Source: Marinimicrococcus sp033875255
GTDB taxonomy: Bacteria; Pseudomonadota; Alphaproteobacteria; Geminicoccales; Geminicoccaceae
Reading direction: 5' to 3'
Length of the DNA stretch: 64,000 nucleotides
NCBI GenBank assembly: GCA_033875255.1
Contig: JAWZSN010000002.1
Location: forward strand, 233,283-297,282
Under the pieces are notes generated by a model. It worked only from the letters and a program-made list of their open reading frames with translations. It was not told the DNA's origin and made no database searches. Shown piece by piece: positions 43,887 through 52,976 of this stretch (positions are counted from its first letter, which is position 1; the number at the start of each line of letters is the position of its first letter). The translations under genes were made by a program, and so were the position numbers.

Positions 43887-46142
43887 ATGCCCCAGATCAT
43901 GGGCTACTGCGACCCGTGGAGCGCGCGCCCCGGCGATGTTGTGCGGGTTATGGCGAGCTGTATCGACGCCGACAGTTTCGAGGCCGAGATCGTCCGCCTG
44001 AGGCAACCCGACGCCGGGCCGCTGGCGACCCCCTTCCAGCCGGAGGTCGTGCCGGCCCCGTGCAACGGCCGCCATCCGGGCCGGCGCCAGCGCATCCCCA
44101 TCGGCTCGCTGGCGGTGGTGCCCGCCCATCCTTCCTTCACGGGCCTCGAGAGCTTCACGCTTCAGGCCTTCGTCTGGCCGACCACGCCGGAGAAGGGGGC
44201 GCAGGCGCTGATCGGCACATGGTGCGCGGCCGCCGAGACCGGCTTCGGGCTCGGGCTCGACGCGGACGGCTGCCTCGAGGTGCGGCTCGGAGCCGGCAAG
44301 GGCAAGGTGGCCGTGCTGGGCTCGGGCGTCCCGATGAGCCGGCGGCGCTGGTACTTCGTGGCGGCCTCGTTCGACGCCGAGAGCGGGACGCTCAGGCTCT
44401 GGCAAGAGCCCCTGCAGGACAGAAGCTTTCATCCCGAGACGACGGTGCGCCGCGAGGCCGCGACCGAGGTCCGACCGGCCGCAAGCAGCGGCCCGCTCAC
44501 CATGGCGGCCTGGCAGGCTGGCCCGGTCGAGGGCCCGTCCGCCTGGGGCGGGCTCGACTTCACCGGCCATTTCAACGGCCGCATCGACCGGCCGCGTCTG
44601 GCCTCGCGCGCCCTGGACCGGGCGGACATCGCCATGCTGGCCGCGGGCGTGCCGCCGGTCGGGCTCGGCGACTGCCTGGTGGCCTCGTGGGACTTCTCGG
44701 CCGACATTCCCGCCGAGACCATCACGGACGCCGGTCCCAACCGGCTGGACGGGCTCACCCTCAATCTGCCCACCCGCGCCGTGCCGGGGCACAACTGGAC
44801 CGGCGAGGTCGTCGACTGGACCCAGGAGCCGGGCCAGTACGGGGCGATCCACTTTCATGACGACGATCTGGTGGATGCCTGCTGGGATCCCGACTTCACC
44901 TTCACCGTGCCTGCCGGCCTGAAGCCGGGCGCCTATGCGGCGAGACTGGTGGCTGGCGGCTTTACATTCTACGCGCCGTTCTTCGTGACGCCGCCCAAGG
45001 GGCAGGCGCACTCGCGGGTGGCCTTCCTCGCCTCCACCGCGACCTACACCGTCTACCTCAACAACAAGGGACGGTTCCTGTCGCTCGCCACCGAGCTCGG
45101 CAAGGGCCTGGTGACGGTCATGGACGATATCGACGCGCTGACCCTCGAATATCCCGAGATCGGCCTTTCGACCTACGACCGGCACAGCGACGGCTCGGGC
45201 GTCTGCTATTCCAGCCGCCACCGGCCGGTCACCAATTTCCGGCCCACCGGCCGGCACTGGAATTTCAACCTCGACCTCTTCATTCTCGACTGGCTCGAGC
45301 ATCTTGGGGGCGACTACGACGTCATCACCGAGGAGCAGCTTCACGAGGAGGGGCTGGACCTCCTCAAGCCCTACAGCGTGGTGCTGACCGGCTCGCATCC
45401 CGAGTACGATTCGGCCGACATGCTGGACGCGTTCGAGGCCTATCTGCGCCAGGGCGGCCGCATGATGTACATGGGCGGTAACGGTTTCTACTGGCGGATT
45501 GCGCACCACCCCGAGCGCAAGGGCGTTATCGAGGTGCGCCGTGCGGAGGGCGGGGTGCGCGCCTGGGACGCTTTGCCAGGCGAGTACTATCACAGCTTCA
45601 CCGGCGAGTATGGCGGGTTGTGGCGGCGCAACGCGCGGGCGCCGCAGCGTCTGTTCGGGGTCGGCTTCATCAGCCAGGGCTTCGACAAGTGCAGCTACTA
45701 CCGCCGCACCGAGGCCGCCGCCGATCCGCGCGCCGCCTGGATGTTCGAGGGTGTCGAGGACGAGCTGCTGGGCGATTTCGGCATCCTCCAGGGAGGCACT
45801 GCCGGCCTCGAGATCGACGCCATCGACATGAGCCTCGGCACGCCTCCGCACGCCCTGGTGGTTGGCCGCTCGGAGAATCACTCCAACTCCTACGAGCTGG
45901 TTGCCGAGGAGGTGAACATCCCCGATGGAGCCACCGACGCCATCATCAACCCGGACATTCACGCCGACATCACCTTCTTCGAGACCCCGGGTGGCGGCGC
46001 GGTCTGGTCGACCGGCTCGATCGCCTATGCGGGCTCGCTCTCCTGGAACGGCTTCGACAACAACATCGCCCGGCTCACCACCAACGTCCTGAACCGCTTC
46101 AAGGACGAGCGGCCCTTCACCATGCCGGAGCAAGCGACGTGA
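43887..46142 (+). CDS. N,N-dimethylformamidase-like large (beta) subunit, iron amidohydrolase
   Basis: This 751-residue cytoplasmic protein has a LamG-like beta-sandwich at about residues 70-255 (ESFTLQAFVWPTT, FTGHFNGRIDRPRL). The catalytic DMFA2-type domain covers about 340-740. In the known enzyme a mononuclear iron is held by two Tyr and a Glu, with nearby His and Asn. Here His504 and Glu506 (GSHPEY) and Asn532 (MGGNGFYW) keep the HxE and +28 Asn spacing I recall, and Tyr387/390 and Tyr430 are candidate iron ligands. It should hydrolyse an amide, but the substrate need not be dimethylformamide. Its stop overlaps the next GTG. Confidence 0.75.
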   Translation: MPQIMGYCDPWSARPGDVVRVMASCIDADSFEAEIVRLRQPDAGPLATPFQPEVVPAPCNGRHPGRRQRIPIGSLAVVPAHPSFTGLESFTLQAFVWPTTPEKGAQALIGTWCAAAETGFGLGLDADGCLEVRLGAGKGKVAVLGSGVPMSRRRWYFVAASFDAESGTLRLWQEPLQDRSFHPETTVRREAATEVRPAASSGPLTMAAWQAGPVEGPSAWGGLDFTGHFNGRIDRPRLASRALDRADIAMLAAGVPPVGLGDCLVASWDFSADIPAETITDAGPNRLDGLTLNLPTRAVPGHNWTGEVVDWTQEPGQYGAIHFHDDDLVDACWDPDFTFTVPAGLKPGAYAARLVAGGFTFYAPFFVTPPKGQAHSRVAFLASTATYTVYLNNKGRFLSLATELGKGLVTVMDDIDALTLEYPEIGLSTYDRHSDGSGVCYSSRHRPVTNFRPTGRHWNFNLDLFILDWLEHLGGDYDVITEEQLHEEGLDLLKPYSVVLTGSHPEYDSADMLDAFEAYLRQGGRMMYMGGNGFYWRIAHHPERKGVIEVRRAEGGVRAWDALPGEYYHSFTGEYGGLWRRNARAPQRLFGVGFISQGFDKCSYYRRTEAAADPRAAWMFEGVEDELLGDFGILQGGTAGLEIDAIDMSLGTPPHALVVGRSENHSNSYELVAEEVNIPDGATDAIINPDIHADITFFETPGGGAVWSTGSIAYAGSLSWNGFDNNIARLTTNVLNRFKDERPFTMPEQAT

Positions 46143-46597
46143 CCTGCGCCCTGGACGAGCTCGCGGCGATGGTCGACACGCTGCTGCCGGGCGACGGCAT
46201 CTTTCCGCCGGCTTCGGCCGCCGGAACCGTGGACAAGCTCGCGCAGCGCCTGGGCGGGCCCGCGAGGGCGGCGCTGCTCGCTGCCATCGAGCAATGCGGG
46301 GGGCCGCTCGGCCCGCTCGACCCGGAGGCACGGCGGGCGGTCGTGGAGAGGCTGGAGCGCGGGCACCGAGGGCTCTTCGAGACGGTCTTGCGCGTGGCCT
46401 TCCTGGGCTATTACGGCAGCGAGCCGGTCGCCGCCGCGATGCGCGCCGGTGGCCTCGATTACCGTCTCACGCCGCAGCCGGAGGGCTATGCCATGCAGCC
46501 CTTCGACGAGGAGCGCGACAGGCCGCGTCATCCGCGCGGGAGCTACCGGCGCACCGAGGAGGTGCGCCGGGTCGAGCTGCCGGAGGGGCTGGCATGA
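46139..46597 (+). CDS. Small subunit of a GMC-type dehydrogenase (gluconate 2-dehydrogenase subunit 3-like)
   Basis: This 152-residue protein starts with a GTG that overlaps the previous stop (GTGA). It resembles the small partner proteins of membrane or periplasmic GMC flavoprotein dehydrogenases. The typical start ELAAMVDTLLPGDGIFPPAS is followed by helices and then VLRVAFLGYYGSEPVAAAM with a tail rich in Arg. Unlike many relatives it has no Tat signal, which suggests a cytoplasmic complex. It overlaps the flavoprotein gene by ATGA, so the two subunits are translated together. Confidence 0.7.
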   Translation: MTCALDELAAMVDTLLPGDGIFPPASAAGTVDKLAQRLGGPARAALLAAIEQCGGPLGPLDPEARRAVVERLERGHRGLFETVLRVAFLGYYGSEPVAAAMRAGGLDYRLTPQPEGYAMQPFDEERDRPRHPRGSYRRTEEVRRVELPEGLA

Positions 46598-48204
46598 GCC
46601 AGCGGGCCGACGTGCTGGTGATCGGCGCCGGGCCGAGCGGCGCCATCGTGAGCCTGGTCCTGGCTGCCGCCGGCAAGAGGGTTGTCTGCCTCGAGCAGGG
46701 CGGCTGGACGCGGGGCGAGGAGCACCCGCATGCCGATCCGGACTGGGAGTGGCGCCGCTTCGCCGACTGGGCGCCCGATCCCGACGTGCGCGGAAAGGCC
46801 GAGGACTATCCCGTCGATACCGACGACGAGCAGGCCCTGATGTGGGCGGGGGTGGGTGGCGCCTCGGTGATCTACACGGCCTTGTGGCCGCGCCTGCGCC
46901 CCTCCGACTTCCGCAAGGGCACCGAGCACGGCCTCGCCCCCGACTGGCCGATCACCTACGAGGATCTTGCGTCCTTCTACGACCGCACCGACCTGCTCAT
47001 GGGCACCTCGGGCCTGGTCGGCGATCAGGCCATGCCGCCGCGCGGCCCCTTCGCCACCCCGCCGATGCCGGCAGGCGCGTGCGGCCGGCACATCGCCGGA
47101 GCCCTCGAGCGGCTGGGCTGGCATGGCTGGCCCTTTCCGGTCGCCGCCCTCTCGCAGGACCATGACGGCAGGCAGGGCTGCAACCACTGCGGCGGCTGCT
47201 TCGTCGGCTGCTCGCGCGGGTCCCTGGCCGACGCCTCGGCCTGCGTGTGGCCCAAGGCGCTGGCCGCCGGCGCGGAGCTGCGCACCGGCGCCCGGGTCGA
47301 GCGGCTGGAGCAGGACGGCAGCGGCCACCTGGCCGGCGCCGTCTATGTGGACCGGGCGACCGGCCAGCGCCGGCGCCAGGAGGCCGACCTCGTGGTGCTC
47401 TGCGCCAACGGCGTGGGAACGCCCCGCCTCTTGCTGCTCTCCGCCAACGGCTCGTGCCCCGACGGTCTGGCCAACCGCAGCGGCCAGGTCGGCCGCAACC
47501 TCATGCACCACACGCTGGTGGGGGCGGAGTACCGGGTCGATGCGCCGCTGGAGTCCCACAAGGGCATGATCGGGGCGATGATCTCCTCGGAGTTCGCCGA
47601 GACCGACACACGCCGCGGCTTCGTCAACGGCTTCAACCTCAACATCGTGCGCGCTCCCGCGCCGGGCAGCCTCGCGGTCGGCGCCTTCAGCGGCCACCGG
47701 GCGCCCTGGGGGGAGGGGCATCACGCCTGGTTTCGCCGTCGTTTCGGCCACGGCTTTCGCGCCTATGCCATCGGCGACGACCTGCCCCAGCCCGACAACC
47801 GGGTGACCCTGTCCGATCGTCGGACCGACAGCGACGGTCTGCCGGCGCCCAGGATCGCCTATCGGCCGCACGAGAACGACTGGCGGCAGATGCGCTGGGC
47901 CAAGCAGCGGTTGATGGAGCTGGGCTCGGCGGCGGGCGCCTTCGAGACGCTGATCAACGACTATGTAGGCGCCGACGGCAAATACCGGACCCCGGCCTGG
48001 CACCTGCTGGGGACCTGCCGGATGGGTCTGGACCCGGAACGCTCGGTGGTCGACCGCTGGCAGCGCGCCTGGGACGTGCCCAATCTCTACATCGTCGACG
48101 GCAGCATCATGCCGACCGGCGGCGTGGTGAACCCGACCAGCACGGTCTGCGCCCTGGCGCTGCGCGCCGCGGAGCATTTGCGCGACCAGGTGGCGCGCGC
48201 CTGA
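46594..48204 (+). CDS. GMC-family flavoprotein dehydrogenase, large subunit
   Basis: This 536-residue FAD enzyme of the glucose-methanol-choline family has the dinucleotide loop GAGPSG at 11-16. The C-terminal FAD/active-site part carries WHLLGTCRMG and DGSIMPTGGVVNPTSTVCALA. Four cysteines in a C-x2-C-x2-C-x3-C cluster (Cys196, 199, 202, 206, CNHCGGCFVGC) could bind a metal or form disulfides. It probably oxidises an alcohol or aldehyde derived from the imported amide. There is no signal peptide. It ends the operon and converges on the nuclease-like gene with a 10-base gap. Confidence 0.87.
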   Translation: MSQRADVLVIGAGPSGAIVSLVLAAAGKRVVCLEQGGWTRGEEHPHADPDWEWRRFADWAPDPDVRGKAEDYPVDTDDEQALMWAGVGGASVIYTALWPRLRPSDFRKGTEHGLAPDWPITYEDLASFYDRTDLLMGTSGLVGDQAMPPRGPFATPPMPAGACGRHIAGALERLGWHGWPFPVAALSQDHDGRQGCNHCGGCFVGCSRGSLADASACVWPKALAAGAELRTGARVERLEQDGSGHLAGAVYVDRATGQRRRQEADLVVLCANGVGTPRLLLLSANGSCPDGLANRSGQVGRNLMHHTLVGAEYRVDAPLESHKGMIGAMISSEFAETDTRRGFVNGFNLNIVRAPAPGSLAVGAFSGHRAPWGEGHHAWFRRRFGHGFRAYAIGDDLPQPDNRVTLSDRRTDSDGLPAPRIAYRPHENDWRQMRWAKQRLMELGSAAGAFETLINDYVGADGKYRTPAWHLLGTCRMGLDPERSVVDRWQRAWDVPNLYIVDGSIMPTGGVVNPTSTVCALALRAAEHLRDQVARA

Positions 48205-48214
48205 GCCCGACAGC

Positions 48215-48799
48215 TCAGCGCAGCTCGATGATGGCGGAGCTCCATAACCCCGCCTCGCGGCTTTCGGCCAGCCGCTCGAGCGCCCGGTAGGCGCCCGGCG
48301 CGTCCTCACCGGCCAAGGCCCAGCCCTCCAGCAGCATGCGGGCTGCGAGATCCTCGCGCGGCTCGCCGATACGCTCGCCCTCGACCGTGCAGACCGCGCT
48401 CATCGTGCCGTCCCGCAGCCGCGCCACCGGCGTGCAGTGGACGAACCCCTCGACCATGGAATCGAGCACGAGCACCGGCTTCCAGCCGCAGCGGACGGGC
48501 GGCAGCGCCCTGCGGCAGGTGCGCTCGATCAGGGGAATGAGGATGCCGTGAAGCCGGATGCGGCGGCCGTCGACCACCAGGGCGCCGTCGTCCTCCACCC
48601 TGCCGAGCCCGGCGACCAGCTCGGCAGCACGAGGCGGCGGTGACGGTGCGGCGGCCGCGAGGAGAAAGGCCCCGAGAAGAGCCGCCAGCCGACGGCAGGA
48701 GCGCTGCCGGCTGGCGGCTGCCGCTCGATCAGCCGTAGATGGGGAATCGGGCGCACAGCGCGCGCACGCGCCCCGCCACCTGCTTCTCGACGGTGGCAT
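48215..48799 (-). CDS. Thermonuclease-like (SNase-fold) exported protein lacking catalytic residues
   Basis: The protein has an OB-fold SNase layout: VDGRRIRLHGILIPL, FVHCTPVARLRDGTMSAVC, then ARMLLEGWAL and YRALERLAESREAGLW. The residues that carry catalysis in staphylococcal nuclease appear changed: the Asp and Glu expected in the GIDAPE-type turn are Leu in GILIPL, and the second catalytic Arg position is Thr. It is probably not a nuclease. A hydrophobic LAALLGAFLLAAAA suggests a signal or anchor. The start is uncertain: the ATG at 48799 overlaps glyA by about 70 bases, and no ATG/GTG/TTG lies between it and the hydrophobic core. Confidence 0.6.
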   Translation of the reverse strand: MPPSRSRWRGACARCAPDSPSTADRAAAASRQRSCRRLAALLGAFLLAAAAPSPPPRAAELVAGLGRVEDDGALVVDGRRIRLHGILIPLIERTCRRALPPVRCGWKPVLVLDSMVEGFVHCTPVARLRDGTMSAVCTVEGERIGEPREDLAARMLLEGWALAGEDAPGAYRALERLAESREAGLWSSAIIELR

Positions 48800-50045
48800 C
48801 GCCCTCGGGATTGGCGGCCAGCGCATCCAGCACATCACTGATCATGTGCCCGATCTCGCGGAACTCGGCCACCCCGAAGCCGCGGGTGGTGCCGGCCGGC
48901 GTGCCCAGGCGGATGCCCGAGGTGACGGTGGGCTTCTCGGGGTCGAACGGCACGCCGTTCTTGTTGCAGGTGATGCCGGCGCGCTCGAGAGCCGCCTCGG
49001 CGGCGTTGCCCTTGACCCCCTTGGGCCGCAGGTCGACCAGCATGAGGTGGTTCTCGGTGCCGCCCGAGACGATGTCGCAGCCGCGCTCCATCATGACCGC
49101 GGCAAGCGCCCGGGCATTGTCGACGACCTGCTGGCTGTACTCCTTGAACGCCGGGCGCAGCGCCTCGCCGAACGAGACCGCCTTGGCGGCGATCACGTGC
49201 ATCAGCGGGCCGCCCTGGAGGCCCGGGAACACCGCCGAGTTGATCTTCTTGGCGATGGCCTCGTCGTTGGTGAGGACCATGCCGCCGCGCGGGCCGCGCA
49301 GGGTCTTGTGCGTGGTGGTGGTGGTGACGTGGGCGTGCGGCAGGGGCGAGGGGTGCAGGCCCGCCGCCACCAGTCCGGCGATGTGCGCCATGTCGACCAT
49401 CAGCAGCGCGTCGACCTTGTCGGCGATCGCCCGGAAACGCGGGAAGTCGATGATGCGCGAATAGGCCGAGGCGCCGGCGATGATCAGGCGCGGGCGGTGC
49501 TCCAGCGCCAGCCGCTCGATCTGCTCGTAGTCGAGCTGGCCGTCGCTTTCGCGCACGCCGTAATGGACGGCGTTGAACCATTTGCCGGAAAGGGCCGGCC
49601 TCGCGCCGTGGGTGAGGTGGCCGCCGGAGGCGAGGTCCATACCGAGGATCGTCTCGCCGGGCTTGACCAGCGCCAGCATCACCGCGCCGTTGGCCTGGGC
49701 GCCGGAATGCGGCTGGACATTGGCAAACGCACAGCCGAACAGCTCCTTGGCCCGCTCTATGGCGAGGGCCTCGACGGTGTCGACATGCTCGCAACCGCCA
49801 TAGTAGCGGCGGCCGGGATAGCCCTCGGCATATTTGTTGGTCAGCACCGAGCCCTGCGCCTCGAGCACGGCGCGGCTCACGATGTTCTCGCTGGCGATGA
49901 GCTCGATCTGGTCCTTCTGGCGTGCCAGCTCGTGATCGACGGCGCGGGCGATCTCCGGATCGGCCGCGGCGAGACCGGCGCCGAAGAAGCCGCCGCCATG
50001 CTGCACAACGTCGCCGCCAGTCATGCCGTCGCGCATCTCAGCCAT
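48729..50045 (-). CDS. glyA: Serine hydroxymethyltransferase
   Basis: GlyA converts serine and tetrahydrofolate to glycine and 5,10-methylene-tetrahydrofolate, with pyridoxal phosphate as cofactor. The 438-residue length is normal. Seen are ELIASENIVSRAVLEAQGS, TNKYAEGYPGRRYYGGCE, the cofactor-binding Asp region LLMVDMAHIAGLVA, and the Schiff-base Lys in TTTTTHKTLRGPRGG (about residue 246). The ATG at 50045 follows GGAGAGCAGGG, and a GTG one codon earlier is possible. It is preceded by the Sel1-repeat gene on the same strand, and there is no glycine riboswitch sequence by eye. Confidence 0.95.
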   Translation of the reverse strand: MAEMRDGMTGGDVVQHGGGFFGAGLAAADPEIARAVDHELARQKDQIELIASENIVSRAVLEAQGSVLTNKYAEGYPGRRYYGGCEHVDTVEALAIERAKELFGCAFANVQPHSGAQANGAVMLALVKPGETILGMDLASGGHLTHGARPALSGKWFNAVHYGVRESDGQLDYEQIERLALEHRPRLIIAGASAYSRIIDFPRFRAIADKVDALLMVDMAHIAGLVAAGLHPSPLPHAHVTTTTTHKTLRGPRGGMVLTNDEAIAKKINSAVFPGLQGGPLMHVIAAKAVSFGEALRPAFKEYSQQVVDNARALAAVMMERGCDIVSGGTENHLMLVDLRPKGVKGNAAEAALERAGITCNKNGVPFDPEKPTVTSGIRLGTPAGTTRGFGVAEFREIGHMISDVLDALAANPEGDATVEKQVAGRVRALCARFPIYG

Positions 50046-50147
50046 CACCCTGCTCTCCGCTGGCCCGTGGCGGCACCCGTCGCGCCGCCAACGCTGGCCC
50101 AGCTAATGAAGCCGATTGGCGCTCGGCGCAAGGCGCGGCGGTGCATC

Positions 50148-51413
50148 TTACCCGGCAGCCGACGGCGTACCCTGATGGATGCTCTCGAGCAGAGGCCCGG
50201 CAGGGGCGTAGCCCTTCTCCAGCGCCTTGAGCAGCCAGCGAGCGGCGGCGCGCGGCTGCGGCGGACCGAGCCGGCCTTCCAGCAGCATCGCGCCGATATG
50301 AAACTGGGCCTTTGGATTGCCGGCTTCCGCCAGCCGCAGCCAGATCGTCCAGGCGCGGGCATAGTCGCCCTCTTGGTAGGCAGCCACGCCATCCTGCACG
50401 CGGCCCGCCTCGGGCGTCTCCGCCATGGGCGCGGCGCCGCCGCCGAGCGTCTTGAACACCGGCTCGGGCAGGTAGGCCCGCCTGGTCGGGCCGTCGAGCT
50501 CCTTGGGCGTCGGGCTGCTCTCCAGCTGCGGCGCTGTGGCGGCCGCCGTACGAGCATCGGTGGATGCTATTCCAGCCTCGCCCATGGCCAGGGCGGCTCG
50601 GCCGTTGAGCTCCTCCGGCGGCGGATTTTCGTCCGGCCGCAGCGCCGCGGCGGTCGCCGGGTCTCGCTCGACCGGGGCGGGTCCGGCCTCGCCCGCCGCG
50701 GGAGGGCCCCGACCGGTGCGCTCGTCCGGCGGTGACGTCGTCTCCGGCCGCGGCGCTACAGCGGCCGCTGGGTCACCCCTGGTCGCCGGGCCGGGCGCCG
50801 CTGCGGCCGTGTCACGCTGGCCCGCCGGCAGGATCTCTTCTGGCGATGGTGGCGGTGGTGCTGCAGCCGGGGAGGCGGGGCCGTCGGGCTCCTCGGCCTG
50901 CGAGGCGGCGGCGATGGACAGGGCGTCCTCCGCGGTGGCAATCGCGGCCGGGTCCGCCGGATCGTCACGCCCCTCTTGCGGCGCGGCTGCAGCGGCGGCC
51001 GGATCCTCCGCGGCGTCGGGAGGTGGCGCCGGGGTCGGTGGCGCCGGGGTCGCAGGAGCGGGCGGTGCCGGCATGGCGCGAGGCGCCTCGGCTGCCGGTG
51101 CGGGAGGCATGGCTTCCCGCGGCGCCTGGTGCCCCGCGGCTGCCGGCCGCGCAGCTGTGACGGCGGCCGCCACCGTCTCGTCCGCTGCCGGCACGGCGAT
51201 CTCCTCCGGCGTCGGCAGAGCTGGAGGCGGCAGCGCCCGCGCCGTCACCGCCGGCAGCGGCATCTCGACGGCGATACTCTCCGGCGGCGGTGTACGCGCG
51301 GCCTGGACGACGGCGCCGAGCAGCGCCGCCGCCGCGAGAACGGCGAGCGCCCGCAGGACGATGAGCCCGCGGCGCCCGGAAGACTGCCGCGGGGCGCGGC
51401 GCAACTTGGACAC
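50148..51413 (-). CDS. Membrane-anchored Pro/Ala-rich protein with C-terminal Sel1-like repeats
   Basis: This is a protein of about 421 residues with a short basic N-terminus and one membrane segment near residues 17-37 (LIVLRALAVLAAAALLG). A disordered linker of about 280 residues, rich in Pro, Ala and Glu, follows. The C-terminal pair of Sel1/TPR-like helices starts GVAAYQEGDYARAWTIW and continues AGNPKAQFHIGAMLLEGRLG (about 340-405). Sel1 repeats bind proteins, so it may be a scaffold in the periplasm. The start is uncertain: the GTG at 51413 is used, and the frame is open to a TTG at 51476. Partners are unknown. Confidence 0.65.
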   Translation of the reverse strand: MSKLRRAPRQSSGRRGLIVLRALAVLAAAALLGAVVQAARTPPPESIAVEMPLPAVTARALPPPALPTPEEIAVPAADETVAAAVTAARPAAAGHQAPREAMPPAPAAEAPRAMPAPPAPATPAPPTPAPPPDAAEDPAAAAAAPQEGRDDPADPAAIATAEDALSIAAASQAEEPDGPASPAAAPPPPSPEEILPAGQRDTAAAAPGPATRGDPAAAVAPRPETTSPPDERTGRGPPAAGEAGPAPVERDPATAAALRPDENPPPEELNGRAALAMGEAGIASTDARTAAATAPQLESSPTPKELDGPTRRAYLPEPVFKTLGGGAAPMAETPEAGRVQDGVAAYQEGDYARAWTIWLRLAEAGNPKAQFHIGAMLLEGRLGPPQPRAAARWLLKALEKGYAPAGPLLESIHQGTPSAAG

Positions 51414-51531
51414 GTGCTCCAGGACCCTCTCACTCGACGTCCCCTTGGGGAACACGCCGAGTGTGCACCTTGTCAATTAAGGAGTGGTGTATCTCCCGGT
51501 GGATCTCCCTTCGGATCCCCGGATTCACGAT

Positions 51532-52221
51532 TCAGTCGATGTGGCGGACCCGTTCGGAGGCCATCAGGGCCTCGATGCTCTCGGGCAGCTGCAGCCCCGA
51601 GCGCACCCTGGCGAGCAGGCTGGCCTCGGCCTCGCGGACGGCTGCCAGGCGCTCCAGAACGTCATCGGCGGTGGCGAGCGGGACTGTAGCCACCCCGTCC
51701 TCGTCGGCCAGCAGCAGGTCGCCCGAGCATACCGTTCGACCGCCGATCACCACCGGCAGACCGACCGTTCCGGGGCCGCTCTTGACGCACGAGTCGGGAT
51801 TGATGCCCGCAGCAAAGACCGGCAGGCCCACGCCGCGCAGGTCGGCCAGATCGCGTACATGGCCGTCGGTCACGAAACCCGCGATCCCCTTGTTGCGCAT
51901 CATGCCGGCCAGGAGATCACCGCAGATTCCGGAGTGGCGGAAGCCCTCGGTTGCGGCGACGATCACGTCGCCCGCCCGGGCGACGGCGAGGGCGCCGAAG
52001 ATCGCCAGATTGTCGTTGGGACCGCACCAGCAGGTGACGATCGTCCCGTGGCAGCGCGCCGCCTCCGCCAGGACCGGCTTGATCTCGGGGCCGAGGCCGG
52101 CGCGGCCCTGCTGGGCGTCGATGACCCACCCGGTGGTGGCGCTGGCGATCGCCTCGAGCTGCTCGGAGCGTGGCCGCGCGAAGGCGCGCTTGACCGTCAG
52201 GACCGGCGGTTCCTCGATCAT
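51532..52221 (-). CDS. RraA-family protein (HMG/CHA aldolase-like)
   Basis: This 229-residue protein has the RraA fold found in 4-hydroxy-4-methyl-2-oxoglutarate aldolases. The marks are GDLLAGMMRNKGIAGFVTDGHVRD (about 125-148), with the Arg-Asp metal/substrate pair, and the later GDLLLADEDGVATVP. Family members cleave 4-hydroxy-2-oxoacids or decarboxylate oxaloacetate, and some instead inhibit RNase E. The ATG follows GGGAGGAAC. It is the first gene of a loose minus-strand group with the Sel1 protein and glyA. Confidence 0.85.
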   Translation of the reverse strand: MIEEPPVLTVKRAFARPRSEQLEAIASATTGWVIDAQQGRAGLGPEIKPVLAEAARCHGTIVTCWCGPNDNLAIFGALAVARAGDVIVAATEGFRHSGICGDLLAGMMRNKGIAGFVTDGHVRDLADLRGVGLPVFAAGINPDSCVKSGPGTVGLPVVIGGRTVCSGDLLLADEDGVATVPLATADDVLERLAAVREAEASLLARVRSGLQLPESIEALMASERVRHID

Positions 52222-52391
52222 CAAGTTCCTCCCTGGCTGTTGCTCCCATCTTGCGCCGATAGGCGCGCGCTTGAGAAGCCATGCCGCTGCGGGACGAGAT
52301 GCCGCGCAGCGGGCGGGTCAACGGCATTGACGGGCCGGCTGCGGGACGCGTAGTGGACCATGACCTATTCGGTGGGCCTGTACGCGTGAGC

Positions 52392-52898
52392 ATGAAAAGC
52401 TGGCACCCGGTCACCAGGCTGCTGGTGGTCGTCGGGGCGCTCGGCATCCCCTACCTGCTGTGGACCGGCGCGGAAGACCCGCCGGTGTCGGCTCCGGTAT
52501 CGCCGGTCGCGCGATCCGATTCTGCCGGCCAGGGCGATGGCGGAGAGGCACCGCCGACCGGCATGCCGGAGCTGCCGCCGCTGGAAGCCTTCACCGCGCT
52601 CGTCGAGCGCCCGCTCTTCTCGCCGTCCCGGCGGCCGCCGCCGGCGCCGGCCACGAAGGCGGCTCCGGCGACCGCGACGGCGGAGCCCGAGGAGATCGGC
52701 GAGCCCGATTTCCAGCTCGTCGGGACGGTGACGCGAAAGGAGCAGGTCTTCGCGCTGGTTCTGCCCGAGGACGGCGGCAGCGTCCGCTGGCTTGGCGAGG
52801 GCGACGAGCTCGACGGCTGGATCATCGTCGAGGTGGGCCAGAACCACCTCGTGGTGCGTCAGGACGACGAGGTCTGGCGCCTCGACATTCTTCGTTAA
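52392..52898 (+). CDS. Type II secretion protein N/C-like subunit
   Basis: This 168-residue protein has an N-terminal membrane segment (about residues 8-24), a Pro-rich linker and the motif VERPLFSPSRRPPP near 73-86. It ends in a small beta-domain (FQLVGTVTRKEQVFALVL, VRWLGEGDELDGWIIVEV) like the homology region of GspC. GspC links the inner-membrane platform to the secretin. Its place right before gspG supports the role. The ATG at 52392 is chosen because the membrane segment follows directly. It could equally be called GspN-like. Confidence 0.7.
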   Translation: MKSWHPVTRLLVVVGALGIPYLLWTGAEDPPVSAPVSPVARSDSAGQGDGGEAPPTGMPELPPLEAFTALVERPLFSPSRRPPPAPATKAAPATATAEPEEIGEPDFQLVGTVTRKEQVFALVLPEDGGSVRWLGEGDELDGWIIVEVGQNHLVVRQDDEVWRLDILR

Positions 52899-52976
52899 AC
52901 CCACCCGGACGATATTGGGCATGCGCAGGCGGCCAGCGGGGACGATCCCGCCCGGCATGCTCCGGAGAGACTGCTG

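Noticed and set aside
43872..46331. Minus-strand frame of 819 codons opposite the amidohydrolase large subunit
   Set aside because: It is an antisense shadow. The plus-strand product has the HPE and NGFYW motifs and coupled neighbours.
50046..50147. Glycine riboswitch upstream of glyA
   Set aside because: The 102-base spacer is too short for the tandem aptamer and lacks its conserved core. Only a weak promoter-like pair is visible.
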